From: Nipponacmea schrenckii
Taxonomy: Eukaryota > Mollusca > Gastropoda > Lottiidae
DNA length: 64,000 bases
Direction of reading: 5' to 3'
Assembly (NCBI GenBank): GCA_030562195.1
Contig: CM060203.1
Location: 10,740,208 to 10,804,207, forward strand
Part shown: one piece after another, positions 41,001-56,000 of the stretch
Layout: the number at the start of each line of letters is the position of its first letter
How positions within the stretch are numbered: the stretch's first letter is position 1
Notes under the pieces: model-generated
Databases searched by the model: none
Told to the model about the DNA's origin: nothing
The model's input: the letters and a program-made list of their open reading frames with translations, nothing else
Position numbers and translations under genes: made by a program

Positions 41001-44000
41001 AAACTGGACACTGTTCTATTAATATTTGAAAGCCAGTTAACGATAAGATTTTGTTTGTTTGTAGAACAATGTTTGTCATTGAATGGTATGGACAATCCAC
41101 AAGTTATACCATTATCAAGTATCACAGCAATAGGAATTAATGATGAAGACAAAGAGAATCTTAGACCATCATCAGGACAAGAACCAGCAACATTTCAACC
41201 TGGCTCAACACCATCAATAGTTCTAGATTTAACACCAACTAGCGATGATTCTGTAGAACTTAAATCTGTAGAACTACTTGGTGCAGTAAATGTCCTATCT
41301 TTCAAAGTGTTTTCAGTTGATGCAAATGGAGATTCAACAGAATTGCCACAATCCAGTGAGGTAAGAGAAATGATTTGTTTCTAAATTGATACAGGAAGGG
41401 CTTTTGGTATAATCTCAGAATTTTTTTTAGAAAATGTAAATTATAAGGAGCTTGCTTATTTGTTTATCTTTCAAAAAGCAAATTAGAAATTTGTCAAATA
41501 CATACCAAACTTCTGTTTTTGTTTTTGTTGGAAATTAATTTATCAGGAGTAGAATTTATGCTTAATTTTATTCTAGTCTGATCCCTCTGGCAACAGTGGC
41601 AAACCAAAAATTGAATTCCCAGCTGATACAAACGCTGGTAAAATAAAGATTGAAGTTAATGGAAGTGATGCAGGAAATCCAATTTCCTTCCAACTCAGTG
41701 TTTTAGCTTGTTTTGAAGGTAGGAATTTTCAATTTGCCCCAAAATAACGTATAATATCATAGATAGACCTGTTTTTAACCTTAAGACTACAGATTTGGTG
41801 ATTAAGCCTTTGAATCTTGAGTGTAAATGAATCAGACATCATATATATCCTGAAGTAATATAACTAAAAGTGTACTATGTTAGTGTTATGTGAATTCACA
41901 TGGAAATGTGTGCCTTAGCGGTTTGTGGGGTATATATAGTGTAATTATGTGGCCTGTAAACCAGTCCGTGGGGTTGAAAGGGTAAAACTATGAAAATAAT
42001 TACCTAATTCATTAAATTTTCTCGACCACTTGCCACAAATAGAGCATATCAGCATTTTGGACATTTATTATTATTGCCTCATCCCAAGGAAAATGATGAT
42101 ATCTCTATTTTCATTGTAACAGTATAGGCTATATATTATTTACATGTGTCTAAATGTTGTTTTAATATCATTGATATAGAAACTGTTGGAGCAGGATTAT
42201 CACCCACACTTGTACCAAGTACAGCTTCACCAGCAACTACTCCATGTAAGTTGAAAGTTTATTCTAGATAACAAGATTAATATTTCATCTCATTTTAACA
42301 AAATACATCTTTAGTTTCATTTTGAGGATCAGTGAACTTTTTATATGGTCCATTTCAAAAACATTTGGTAAAGCTGATTTGTACATCGGCTTTTATTTTA
42401 CACCTGAAGTTAACTAGCATGTATTGAATGCTGGACAGTAATGTATTTTATTTTAATGTACAATCCAATTTAATAGAATTAGTGGAAAGGCTTCGACATT
42501 ATTGCTCTGATATATGATTTATATAAATATATTTGTATATTACAGCACCCTGCGCAGAGAGTAATGGTATGGAAGATCCAACAATCATACCCACTGCTTT
42601 CTTACAGCAACCACAGGATTCTCCATCATCTGATAATCCTGAAAATCTAAGACCTGGAAATACTCCACCATTTAATATTCCTGCATCTACAAGCCCAACT
42701 ACAATAGATATTACTGTATCTGACGATAAACCAGTTGATTTAGCAGAAATATCTCTACCAGTAAAAACTAATGTCAAATCTGTTCGTGTATTGAGGTTTG
42801 ATAATGATACTCAAGATTATCAGCCTATACCAACAACTTCAGGACAGGTAGATGCTTTTTTCTTATTTTGTTTCTTGACACATAAGATAATAGTAAAAGA
42901 CAATTTTAAGAAGTAAAATCCTTTATGAATAGTAAAAGAGTTTGATTGCTTCCATGACAAAACAGAACAGTCATAATTTACAAACATACAACTTAAGTTT
43001 TGAAATTGAATCTGGTATAAAATGGATGATTGATTTCTTTCCTGCTGTCTTTGTCTTGTCATGTAGATGTCTGCACATTGAATTGAAGCAGAATTGAATT
43101 GAAAATTAAACCGAATCTTTGAACTGATGTTTTCAGCCTGAAAGTACAACTGGTATCTTAACATATCCAAGTGGAGTTCTTGTTACCAAGATTAGAATTG
43201 AGGTCACCCCTATCAATACAACTGAAGATATTGAAGTTAAAGTTGAAGTCAAGGCCTGCTTTGAAGGTAATTGTTTTAGAATATACATATAATGTTTGTG
43301 CTTAGCTAATGAAAATGACAGTCTCTTTTTCTGTAGAAAGAAACGTTTTTTTTAAAATAATAATTGTAGAGAAAGAGCAGCTAACAACCACATATTTTTA
43401 AAAAGAGTCAATATAAACTTTCATATTGTTTCAGAAACTCATCCATTACCAGCTGGAACATCAGCAACTGAAGAACCTGTTCAAACACCACCAGTTCCTC
43501 CAACACCACCACCAATACCAACTACTGGAGGTACTACTGAAGGTAATTAACAACATTTTGATTTGATTTAATACTGTTGTTTGTGTGTGGTAGAAAGAGT
43601 TTCAAACTGGACACTGTTCTATTAATATTTGAAAGCCAGTTAACGATAAGATTTTGTTTGTTTGTAGAACAATGTTTGTCATTGAATGGTATGGACAATC
43701 CACAAGTTATACCATTATCAAGTATCACAGCAATAGGAATTAATGATGAAGACAAAGAGAATCTTAGACCATCATCAGGACAAGAACCAGCAACATTTCA
43801 ACCTGGCTCAACACCATCAATAGTTCTAGATTTAACACCAACTAGCGATGATTCTGTAGAACTTAAATCTGTAGAACTACTTGGTGCAGTAAATGTCCAA
43901 TCTTTCAAAGTGTTTTCAGTTGATGCAAATGGAGATTCAACAGAATTGCCACAATCCAGTGAGGTAAGAGAAATGATTTGTTTCTAAATTGATACAGGAA

Positions 44001-47000
44001 GGGCTTTTGGTATTATCTCAGAATTTTTTTTAGAAAATGTAAATTATAAGGAGCTTATCTTTCAAAAAGCAAATTAGAAATTTGTCAAATACATACCAAA
44101 CTTCTTTTTTTGTTGGAAATTAATTTACCAAGAGTAGAATTTATGCTTAATTTTATTCTAGTCTGATCCCTCTGGCAACAGTGGCAAACCAAAAATTGAA
44201 TTCCCAGCAGATACAAACGCTGGTAAAATAAAGATTGAAGTTAATGGAAGTGATGCAGGAAATCCAATTTCCTTCCAACTCAGTGTTTTAGCTTGTTTTG
44301 AAGGTAGGAATTTTCAATTTGCCCCAAAATAACGTGTAATATCATAGATAGACCTGTTTTTAACTTTAAGACTACAGATTTGGTGATTAAGCCTTTGAAT
44401 CTTGAGTGTAAATGAATCAGACATCATATATATCCTGAAGTAATATAACTAAAAGTGTACTATGTTAGTGTTATGTGAATTCACATGGAAATGTGTGCCT
44501 TAGCGGTTTGTGGGGTATATATAGTGTAATTATGTGGCCTGTAAACCAGTCCGTTGGGTTGAAAGGGTAAAACTATGAAAATAATTACCTAATTCATTAA
44601 ATTTTCTCGACCACTTGCCACAAATAGAGCATATCAGCATTTTGGACATTTATTATTATTGCCTCATCCCAAGGAAAATGATGATATCTCTATTTTCATT
44701 GTAACAGTATAGGCTATATATTATTTACATGTGTCTAAATGTTGTTTTAATATCATTGATATAGAAACTGTTGGAGCAGGATTATCACCCACACTTGTAC
44801 CAAGTACAGCTTCACCAGCAACTACTCCATGTAAGTTTATTCTAGATAACAAGATTCATATTTCATCTCATTTTAACAAAATACATCTTTAGTTTCATTT
44901 TGAGGATCAGTGAACTTTTTATATGGTCCATTTCAAAAACATTTGGTAAAGCTGATTTGTACATCGGCTTTTATTTTACACCTGAAGTTAACTAGCATGT
45001 ATTGAATGCTGGACAGTAATGTATTTTATTTTAATGTACAATCCAATTTAATAGAATTAGTGGAAAGGCTTCGACATTATTGCTCTGATATATGATTTAT
45101 ATAAATATATTTGTATATTACAGCACCCTGCGCAGAGAGTAATGGTATGGAAGATCCAACAATCATTCCCACAGCTTTCTTACAGCAACCACAGGATTCT
45201 CCATCATCTGATAATCCTGAAAATCTAAGACCTGGAAATACTCCACCATTTAATATTCCTGCATCTACAAGCCCAACTACAATAGATATTACTGTATCTG
45301 ACGATAAGCCAGTTGATTTAGCAGAAATATCTCTACCAGTAAAAACTAATGTCAAATCTGTTCGTGTATTGAGGTTTGATAATGATACTCAAGATTATCA
45401 ACCTATACCAACAACTTCAGGACAGGTAGATGCTTTTTTCTTATTATGTTTCTTGATATATAAAAATACAAAACAAATTATAGTAAAAGACAAAACTAAA
45501 TCCTTTATGATTATCAATAGAGTTTGATTGCTTCCATGACAATACAAACAGTTATAATTTACAGACCTACAACTCAAGTTTTGAAATTGAATCTGGTATG
45601 AAAATAGATGATTGATTTCTTTCCTGCTGTCTTTGTCTTGTCGTGTAGATGTCTGCACATTGAATTGTAGCAGAATTGAATTGAGGTTTAAACTGATCTT
45701 TGAATTGATGTTTTTAGCCTGAAAGTACAACTGGTATCTTAACATATCCAAGTGGAGTTCTTGTTACCAAGATTAGAATTGAGGTCACCCCCATCAATAC
45801 AACTGAAGATATTGAAGTTAAAGTTGAAGTCAAGGCCTGCTTTGAAGGTAATTATTTGAGAATATACATATAATGTGTCTGCTAAGCTTATCAAAATTAG
45901 AGTCCCATTTGCTTGAGAAAGAAAACATTTTATTTTATTAATAATTATAGAGAAAGAGGAGCTAAGAACCACATATTTTTAGAAAGAGGCAATGTAAACT
46001 TTTATTTTGTTTCAGAAACTCATCCATTACCTACAGGACCAGCTGGATCATCAGCAACTGAAGGACCTGTTCAAACACCACCAGTTCCTCCAACCACTGA
46101 AGGTGAGTTATCAGTTTTCTTTGTTAGATACATGTTAAATATATCATTCCCTATACCATATTTATTTATCTTATAATGACAATGAATATTAAAGAGAGTT
46201 ATACCATAAAATTTTGTTCTATTATTCAATGTGATTTCTAATCTTAGTGTCGCTAAAGGATTTTTTGCTTGATATTTGTTTAAAGGGTATTAATAAATGA
46301 TGGTTTTGATAATAATCAGGTATTGAAACAATCAGATTAATACGGTTATTAGTTTTAAAATAAAGAAAGAATTAGGAATTATTGGTTGTAACTTTATCAG
46401 AGCTAAAAATCCAAGACGAAGTCATGTTGGCATTACCCAATTAAAGTGTATTGTTTGCTCAATTAGTTGAAATAAAAAACTTAAGTTAAATAACATAATA
46501 TATTAAATATGAAGAATCTAGAAGTGCAAAACAACAACTTATAAATATGCAAATAATTGGAAATTTATAATTCCACAGTCCTATGTATACTGATCCATAT
46601 CCACAATAAAAAAAAAATTATTGATTTTACAGCAGATGTACAACAACATAAACTTTTGACTGCAGAAAATACTTTATTCAGAAGCCTTTGACTTAGTCTT
46701 CATTTTAGATGTAAAATTATGATTGAGCATTTAACAAACGGAAATACACATTTTTTATCAAATCTAATATTGATTAACACCTCATAGAAATTTGGTAGCA
46801 ATTTAAAAAAAAATCTAGTCTTGATATTGAGAGTTATTTTTCTATATTAGGCAGAAAATTTGAACTTTGTGATATGATTTAATCATAGGAAATATTACGC
46901 CCCTTCATATCTTGGAGTGATTGTAGGCCCTACTGGTATTTTTCCAAGGGCTCAATATAACAAAGCAATAGCCCATAAAGAAATTAATATTAGAACTCCT

Positions 47001-50000
47001 CTACTTTTGATTTATTTAAGCATAAGCCGTCCATTTATTGAATTTATAATTATGGATAAATAAAAATAAGAGAACCCAAATTTAAATATTAGCCTTATTT
47101 ATTATTTATTAAAAACAAAAAAGGAAAATTTCTAAGTATTGCAGTTACACAGTTAAAAAGAGTTATATCAAATTTCAAAAGGATAGTCATTCGTATTCTG
47201 CAGAAAATGAACTATACTTTTAAAAATATATGGTGGCAACAATTATATCTTCTTATTTATTTTACAGCACCATGTACCAATGTTGCTGGAATGGAAAACC
47301 CACAATTACTTCCTGCTAGTTATCTTGAACAACCAGCTGACTCACCATCATCAGATAATCCTGAGAACTTAAGGCCAGATTCAGCAACTCCTTATAACAT
47401 TCCTAATGTACCAAGTGATGGAGTTAACATTACAGTCCGCCTATCACCAGATGGTAATCCAATTCCTCTTGGTGATGTTGAAGCTATTGATACTGATAAT
47501 GTTGATTCAATAGAAGTGTTTGTATTTGATGATACTACAAATGAATATGTACCAATAAATGAAGTTATTGGCTCTGTAAGTTTTTTTGTTGTTTTTAGAA
47601 ACAGACCTATTATATTTTTCTGAGTATTGTTTTATTGTTTTATTTTGTTGTTGGTGATATGTTGATTTAAGTTATTCATTCTATAAACTTTGTTTTTAGA
47701 CACCAACAAAGAAAGTATTACCTGATGGAGTTGATACATCCAAAATTAAAATCCTTGTTAAACCTACAAATCCAAACACTCCAGTTGACATTAAATTAAA
47801 GATCCATGCATGTTTTGAAGGTAATTCTTTGTGAATGTTTTCCTTATCATAATCTATTTTATGTTGATTTTATTTCATATCTTGATGATAGTTTTAATAT
47901 TTATGACTATCATTATTCACATACATGTGGTTAGTTCCTGACTATGATGACTACACAAATTCCCATACTTTTTTTTATTTTTCACCTAATTATTATTCAA
48001 CTTACTATATTTAATAAATCGAAAGCTTTCATATTTCCCACATTTCAGTTACATATTTTATTAATTTATCATACTTTTAACTTATTGTAGAAACTCATCT
48101 TCTTGGCACAACAGAAGGACCTGTATCTGGAACATCAGCAACAGAAGGACCTCAACCAACACCACCATCAATACCTACAACAGGAAGACCATCAGGTAAA
48201 TTAATTTGACATGAAATATAAATTGATAATTTTAGTTATACAAGCAACGTATCAGATTTATGATGTCTTAAAGGTCTAAACAGGAGTTTTTTTGTTGTTA
48301 TGGTACTTTAGAATAAAAAATCTAATATAGTCATTTTTACATAATTATATTTAACAGAATGTACTGAGACAGATGGTATGGCTGATCCACTAATAATACC
48401 CGATTCAAGTATCACTTCAACACCTACTGTTGATGTAACACAAATACGAGAAAATGGTGTATCTTTCCCTGCTGGACAGACTCCAGAAATTGTCATTGAC
48501 CTTACACCATCATCTAATAGTGAAGTTGAAATAGGAAGTGTAACTGTTCCTGTAACAAATGTTGATTCAATTACTGTTACACCAATCGATTCTGCTGGTA
48601 TTGAAAAGACTAATGATGCTGTAACTACAGTAAGTATGATCATTTTGTCAATTATAAATTTGTAGCAAAATTAAGTTTTTGATAAAAGTATGATGACACA
48701 TTGTTTGAGAGGATTATAACAATTTTTGTAACTATGTATTTACTAAATATTTTGTTATTGTTAAATTACAGACTGTTTCTGGAAATACAGCTAGTGTTAC
48801 CTTCCCTAATGATGTTCAAGGTGACAAGATTAGGATAACATTAACACCAACAGATAATAGTGCACCTGTTGACACTACTGGTTCATTAGAAGTTAAAGCA
48901 TGTTTTATAGGTAAGTTGGGCCTACAATATTTATAATGAAATTCTGAAAATATAAATTTGAAATGATCTACTATACTATAAGTTTTAAAGTTTTTGGGGG
49001 TTCTTATTGATACACCATCAACAGATTGTATTCTTTATAATTTGATTATGATTGTTTTTCTATATTTCTATTATTTCATTTCAGAAACTACTGGACCTGG
49101 TGTTTCAACTAGCGCTGGCACTACAGCTGGTCCTGGCACTACATCAAGTAAGCTTTTGTTTTTTTTCCAGATAATCAATATCTGAAATAATAATCAATCT
49201 GCTGAAAACAAATAGAAAAATAATATGCTAGTCATTATATATTATGATGGAGAGGTATTTATGATGGTTGTAACAATCATATTTTTTTTATTTTTTTTTA
49301 CAGCACCATGTACCAAGGTCACTGGAATGGAAAACCCACAATTACTTCCTGCTAGTTATCTTGAACAACCGCCTCACCTCAGATATCCAAACTAAGCATG
49401 ACAGATCTTATAACATTCATGTACCAAGTGGGAGTAACATTAAGTCCTGTAGCAGATGGTAGTCAATTCCTTTGTGATGTAGAAGCATTGATCTATATTT
49501 GATTCGATAGAATGTTTGTATTTGATTATTAATGAATATGTCATGATAAGTTACTCTTGTAATTTTATGTTTTAGAAAAACTTTATTTTTTTTATGTATG
49601 TTATATATTTATTTTTTGAATTGTTATCTAAGTTATCATTCAGTGAAATTCTTTTGAACAAAAAAATTTACCTGTGACTTACAATCCAAAATTAATCTTT
49701 TAAACTTACATCCAACATAGTTTCATAAATTGAATCATCTTTTTGAATGTAATTTTTTGAATTTTTCATATCATGATTATTTTTTATTTTTTTTCATATT
49801 TATTTAATTTAAATTTTTATTATATTATTTACATTGATATTCTTGTTATATTCACTTATTTATACTTATCTATATTTTTTCACTTACTATATGTATTAAC
49901 TAAATTTTCATATTTCCACTTTCATTAAATTTACATTTCTCAAATTTTTACTTATTTAACATTCTTGCACAACAGAAGGACCTACGAACATCACAACGAC

Positions 50001-53000
50001 AAACCAACCACATAAACTAAACAGGAAGAATTAGGGAAATTAATTGACTGAAATTCATTGATTTTAGTATATAGAAGATTTATTCTATTGATTAGTGATT
50101 TATAATGTAATTTCAATATATTTGGTATCAGATTCATAACTTTTCTTTATCCTTTGTTTAGTTTGATGGCTTCAATAAAATACTTGTTTATTTTCTAGGT
50201 ACTTTGATACAAATTGAGAAATGGTATTCTATCCATATTAACAGATTCGAGACATTGTATGCCTATCCCTTCTAATACCAATTAAGTAATTCAACTTCCT
50301 GTGACAGACTCAATAAAAATGTCACTTTCCCTCTGGAATAGTAAGAAATGATGACTGTACCTACTAATAGTGATTATATGAATTAACGTTCGTGTAAAAA
50401 ATTTTAATACTGTTAACAATGATTTGGTATTGAAAATAAATTGTACAATAAGTTATATTTTTATTAAATTTTAGAAAATTAATTTTTATAAATAATTTGT
50501 AACTATGTATTTACTAATATTTTGTTATTGTAAATTACAGCTGTTTCGGAAATACAGCTAGTGTTACCTTCCCTAATGATGTTCAAGGTGACAAGATTAG
50601 GATAACATTAACACCAAAGATAATAGTGCACCTGTTGACACTACTGGTTCATTAGAATAAAGTTTTAGTAGGGCCTAAATATTTATAATGAAATTCTGAA
50701 AATATAATTGAATGATCTACTATACTTAAGTTTTAAAGTTTTTGGGGGTTCTTATTGATACACCATCAACAGATTGTATTCTTTATATTTGATTTATTGT
50801 TTTTCTATATTTCTATTATTTCATTTCAGAAACTACTGGACCTGGTGTTTCAACTAGCGCTGGCACTACAGCTGGTCCTGGCACTACATCAAGTAAGCTT
50901 TTGTTTTTTTTCCAGATAATCAATATCTGAAATAATAATCAATCTGCTGAAAACAAATAGAAAAATAATATGTAGTATTATATATTATGATGGAGAGGTA
51001 TTTATGATGGTTGTAACAATCATATCTTTTTATTTTTTTTACAGCACCATGTACCAAGGTCACTGGAATGGAAAACCCACAATTACTTCCTGCTAGTTAT
51101 CTTGAACAACCAGCTGACTCACCATCATCAGATAATCCGAGAACTTAAGACCAGATTCAGCAACTCCTTATAACATTCCTAATGTACCAAGTGAGGGAGT
51201 TAACATTACAGTCCGTCTGTCACCAGATGGTAGTCCAATTCCTCTTGGTGATGTAGAAGCTATTGATACTGATAATGTTGATTCGATAGAAGTGTTTGTA
51301 TTTGATGATACTACAAATGAATATGTACCAATAGATGAAGTTACTGGCTCTGTAAGTTGTTTTGTTTTAGAAACAGACCTATTATTTTTTTCTATGTATT
51401 GTTTTATGGTTTTATTTTGTTGTTGGTGATATGTTGATCTAAGTTATTCATTCTGTGAACTTTATTTTTAGACACCAACAAAGAAAGTATTACCTGATGG
51501 AGTTGATACATCCAAAATTAAAATCCTTGTTAAACCTACCAATCCAAACAATCCAGTTGACATTAAATTGAAGATCCATGCCTGTTTTGAAGGTAATTTT
51601 TTGCGAATGTTTTCTTATCATGATCTATTTATGTTGATTTTTCTTTCATATCTTGATTATAGTTTTAATTTTCATGATGATCATAATTTTTTTACATGTG
51701 GAAAGTTCCTGGCTATGATGACTCACAAATTCTCATACTTCTTTTATTTTTTATTCCACTTACTATTGTAATTAATCTAAAGCTTTTCATATTTCTCAAT
51801 TTCAGTTACATATTTTATTCATTTCTCATTTTTTCACTTATTGTAGAGACTCATCTTCTTGGCACAACAGAAGGACCTGTATCTGGAACATCAGCAACAG
51901 AAGGACCACAACCAACACCCCATCAATACCTACAACAGGAAGACCATCAGGTAAATTAATTTGACATGAAATATAAATTGATAATTTTAGTTAGACTAGC
52001 AAACTATTTCTTTTCTGATTTATAATGATTTATAATGTAAGATATTACAACTTATAGATTGGGAGCGATAACCATAACCTTTTCCCTTGTGTTCCTTTGT
52101 ATATCAGATTTATATGCTTAAATGTCTAAAGAGGACTTCTTTTGTTGCTATGGTACTTTGAATAACAAATTTGATATAATCATTTTTACATAATTATATT
52201 TAACAGAATGTACTGAGACAGATGGTATGGCTGATCCACTAATAATACCTGATTCAAGTATCACTTCAACACCTACTGTTGATCTGACACAAATACGAGA
52301 AAATGGTGCATCTTTCCCTGCTGGACAGACTCCAGAAATTGTCATTGACCTTACACCATCATCTAATAGTGAAGTTGAAATAGGAAGTGTAACTGTTCCT
52401 GTAACAAATGTTGATTCAATTACTGTTACACCAATCGATTCTGCTGGTATTGAAAAGACTAATGATGCTGTAACTACAGTAAGTATGATCATTTTGTCAA
52501 TTATAAATTTGTAGCAAAATTAAGTTTTTGATAAAAGTATGATGACACTTTGTTTGAGAGGATTATAACAACTTTTGTAACTATGTATTTACTAAATATT
52601 TTGTTATTGATAAATTACAGCCTGTTTCTGGAAATACAGCTAGTGTTACCTTCCCTAATGATGTTCAAGGTGACAAGATTAGGATAACATTAACACCAAC
52701 AGATAATAGTGCACCTGTTGACACTACTGGTTCATTAGAAGTTAAAGCATGTTTTATAGGTAAGTAGGGCCTACAATATTTATAATGAAATTCTGAAAAT
52801 ATAATTCGTAATGATCTACTATACTATAAGTTTTAAAGTTTTTGGGGGTTCTTATTGATACACCATCAACAGATTGTATTCTTTATCATTTGATTGTAAT
52901 TGTTTTTCTATATTTCTATTATTTCATTTCAGAAACTACTGGACCTGGTGTTTCAACTACCGCTGGCACTACAGCTGGTCCTGGCACTACATCAAGTAAG

Positions 53001-56000
53001 CTTATGTCTTTTTCTCTCGAAATAATCAATATCTGAAATAATAATCAATCTGCTGAAAACAAATAGAAAAATAATATGCTAGTCATTATATATTATGATG
53101 GAGAGGTATTTATGATGGTTGTAACAATCATATCTTTTTATTTTTTTTACAGCACCATGTACCAAGGTCACTGGAATGGAAAACCCACAATTACTTCCTG
53201 CTAGTTATCTTGAACAACCAGCTGACTCACCATCATCAGATAATCCTGAGAACTTAAGACCAGATTCAGCAACTCCTTATAACATTCCTAATGTACCAAG
53301 TGAGGGAGTTAACATTACAGTCCGTCTGTCACCAGATGGTAGTCCAATTCCTCTTGGTGATGTAGAAGCTATTGATACTGATAATGTTGATTCGATAGAA
53401 GTGTTTGTATTTGATGATACTACAAATGAATATGTACCAATAGATGAAGTTACTGGCTCTGTAAGTTGTTTTGTTTTACAAACAGACCTATTATATTTTT
53501 CTATGTATAGTTTTATGGTTTTATTTTGTTGTTGGTGATATGTTGATTTAAGTTATTCATTCTGTGAACTTTATTTTTAGACACCAACAAAGAAAGTATT
53601 ACCTGATGGAGTTGATACATCCAAAATTAAAATCCTTGTTAAACCTACCAATCCAAACAATCCAGTTGACATTAAATTGAAGATCCATGCCTGTTTTGAA
53701 GGTAATTTTTTGTGAATGTTTTCCTTATCATGATCTATTTATGTTGATTTTTCTTTCATATCTTGATTATAGTTTTAATTTTCATGATGATCATAATTTT
53801 TTTACATGTGGAAAGTTCCTGGCTATGATGACTACACAAATTCTCATACTTCTTTTATTTTATTTATTCCACTTACTATTGTAATTAATCTAAAGCTTTT
53901 CATATTTCTCACATTTCAGTTACATATTTTATTCATTTCTCATGTTTTTCACTTATTGTAGAGACTCATCTTCTTGGCACAACAGAAGGACCTGTATCTG
54001 GAACATCAGCAACAGAAGGACCACAACCAACACCACCATCAATACCTACAACAGGAAGACCATCAGGTAAATTAATTTGACATGAAATATAAATTGATAG
54101 TTTTAGTTAGACTAGCAAACTATTTCTTTTTCTGATTTATAACTGATTTATAATGTAAGATATTAACAACTTATAGATTGGGAGCAGATAACCATAACCT
54201 TTTCCCTTGTGTTCCTTTGTATATCAGATTTATAATGTCTTAAATGTCTAAAGAGGACTTCTGTTTTGTTGCTATGTTACTTTCGAATAACAAATTTGAT
54301 ATAATCATTTTTACATAATTATATTTAACAGAATGTACTGAGACAGATGGTATGGCTGATCCACTAATAATACCTGATTCAAGTATCACTTCAACACCTA
54401 CTGTTGATCTCACACAAATACGAGGAAATGGTGTATCTTTCCCTGCTGGACAGACTCCAGAAATTGTCATTGACCTAACACCATCATCTAATAGTGAAGT
54501 TGAAATAGGAAGTGTAACTGTTCCTGTAACAAATGTTAAATCAATTACTGTTACACCAATTGATTCTGCTGGTATTGAAAAGACTAATGATGCTGTTACT
54601 ACGGTAAGTTTGATCATTTTGTCAGTTATAAATTTGTAGCAAAATTCAGTTTTTGATAACAGTTTGATAACACTTTGTTTGAGAGGATTATAACACTTTT
54701 TGTAACTGTTTATTTACTAAATATTTTGTTATTGATAAATTACAGACTGTTTCTGGAAATACAGCTAGTGTTACATTCCCTAATGATGTTCAAGGTGACA
54801 AGATTAGGATAACATTAACACCAACAGATAATAGTGCACCTGTTGACACTACTGGTTCATTAGAAGTTAAAGCATGTTTTATAGGTAAGTAGGGCCTATA
54901 ATATTTATACTGAAATTCTGAAAATATAATTTGAAATGATCTACTATACTGTAAATTTTAAACTTTTTGGGGGTACTTATTGATACACGATCAACAGATT
55001 GTATTCTTTATAATTTGATTATAATTGTTTTTCTATATTTCTATTATTTCTTTCAGAAACTACTGGACCTGGTGTTTCAACTAGCGCTGGCACTACAGCT
55101 GGTCCTGGCACTACATCAAGTAAGCTTTTGTTTTTTTTCTCTCCAGATAATCAATATCTGAAATAATAATCAATCTGCTAAAAACAAATAGAAAAATTAT
55201 ATGGTAGTTATTATATATTATGATGGAGAGGTATTTATGATGGTTGTAACAATCATATCTTTTTATTTTTTTTTACAGCACCATGTACCAAGGTCACTGG
55301 AATGGAAAACCCACAATTACTTCCTGCTAGTTATCTTGAACAACCAGCTGACTCACCATCATCAGATAATCCTGAGAACTTAAGACCAGATTCAGCAACT
55401 CCTTATAACATTCCTAATGTACCAAGTGAGGGAGTTAACATTACAGTCCGTCTGTCACCAGATGGTAATCCAATTCCTCTTGGTGATGTAGAAGCTATTG
55501 ATACTGATAATGTTGATTCAATAGAAGTGTTTGTATTTGATGATACTACAAATGAATATGTACCAATAGATGAAGTTACTGGCTCTGTAAGTTGTTTTGT
55601 TTTATAAACAGACCTATTATATTTTTCTATGTATAGTTTTATTGTTTTATTTTGTTGTTGGTGATATGTTGATTTAAGTTATTCATTCTGTGAACTTTAT
55701 TTTTAGACACCAACAAAGAAAGTATTACCTGATGGAGTTGATACATCCAAAATCAAAATCCTTGTTAAACCTACCAATCCAAATAATCCAGTTGACATTA
55801 AATTAAAGATCCATGCCTGTTTTGAAGGTAAATTTTGGGGAAGGTTTTCCGTATCATGATCTATTTATGTTGATTTTTCTTTCATATCTTGATTATAGTT
55901 TTGATTTTCATGATGATCATGATTTACATTCATGTGTAAAGTTTCTGGCTATGATGACTTCATAAATTCTCATACTTTTTTTTATTTTTCACCTAATTAT

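Noticed and set aside
48308..48643. Minus-strand open frames recurring opposite the D modules (also 52148-52492, 54240-54617, 58186-58497)
   Set aside because: They look conserved because the plus-strand exon is repeated. They run antisense through coding exons and introns and have no splice or domain support. The same holds for minus-strand frames opposite A and B modules.
49304..50660. Natural pseudogenisation of the C2-D2 pair as the sole explanation
   Set aside because: Not adopted as first choice because changes are almost all small deletions, equally dense in introns, and stop near intact linker exons; kept as the alternative.
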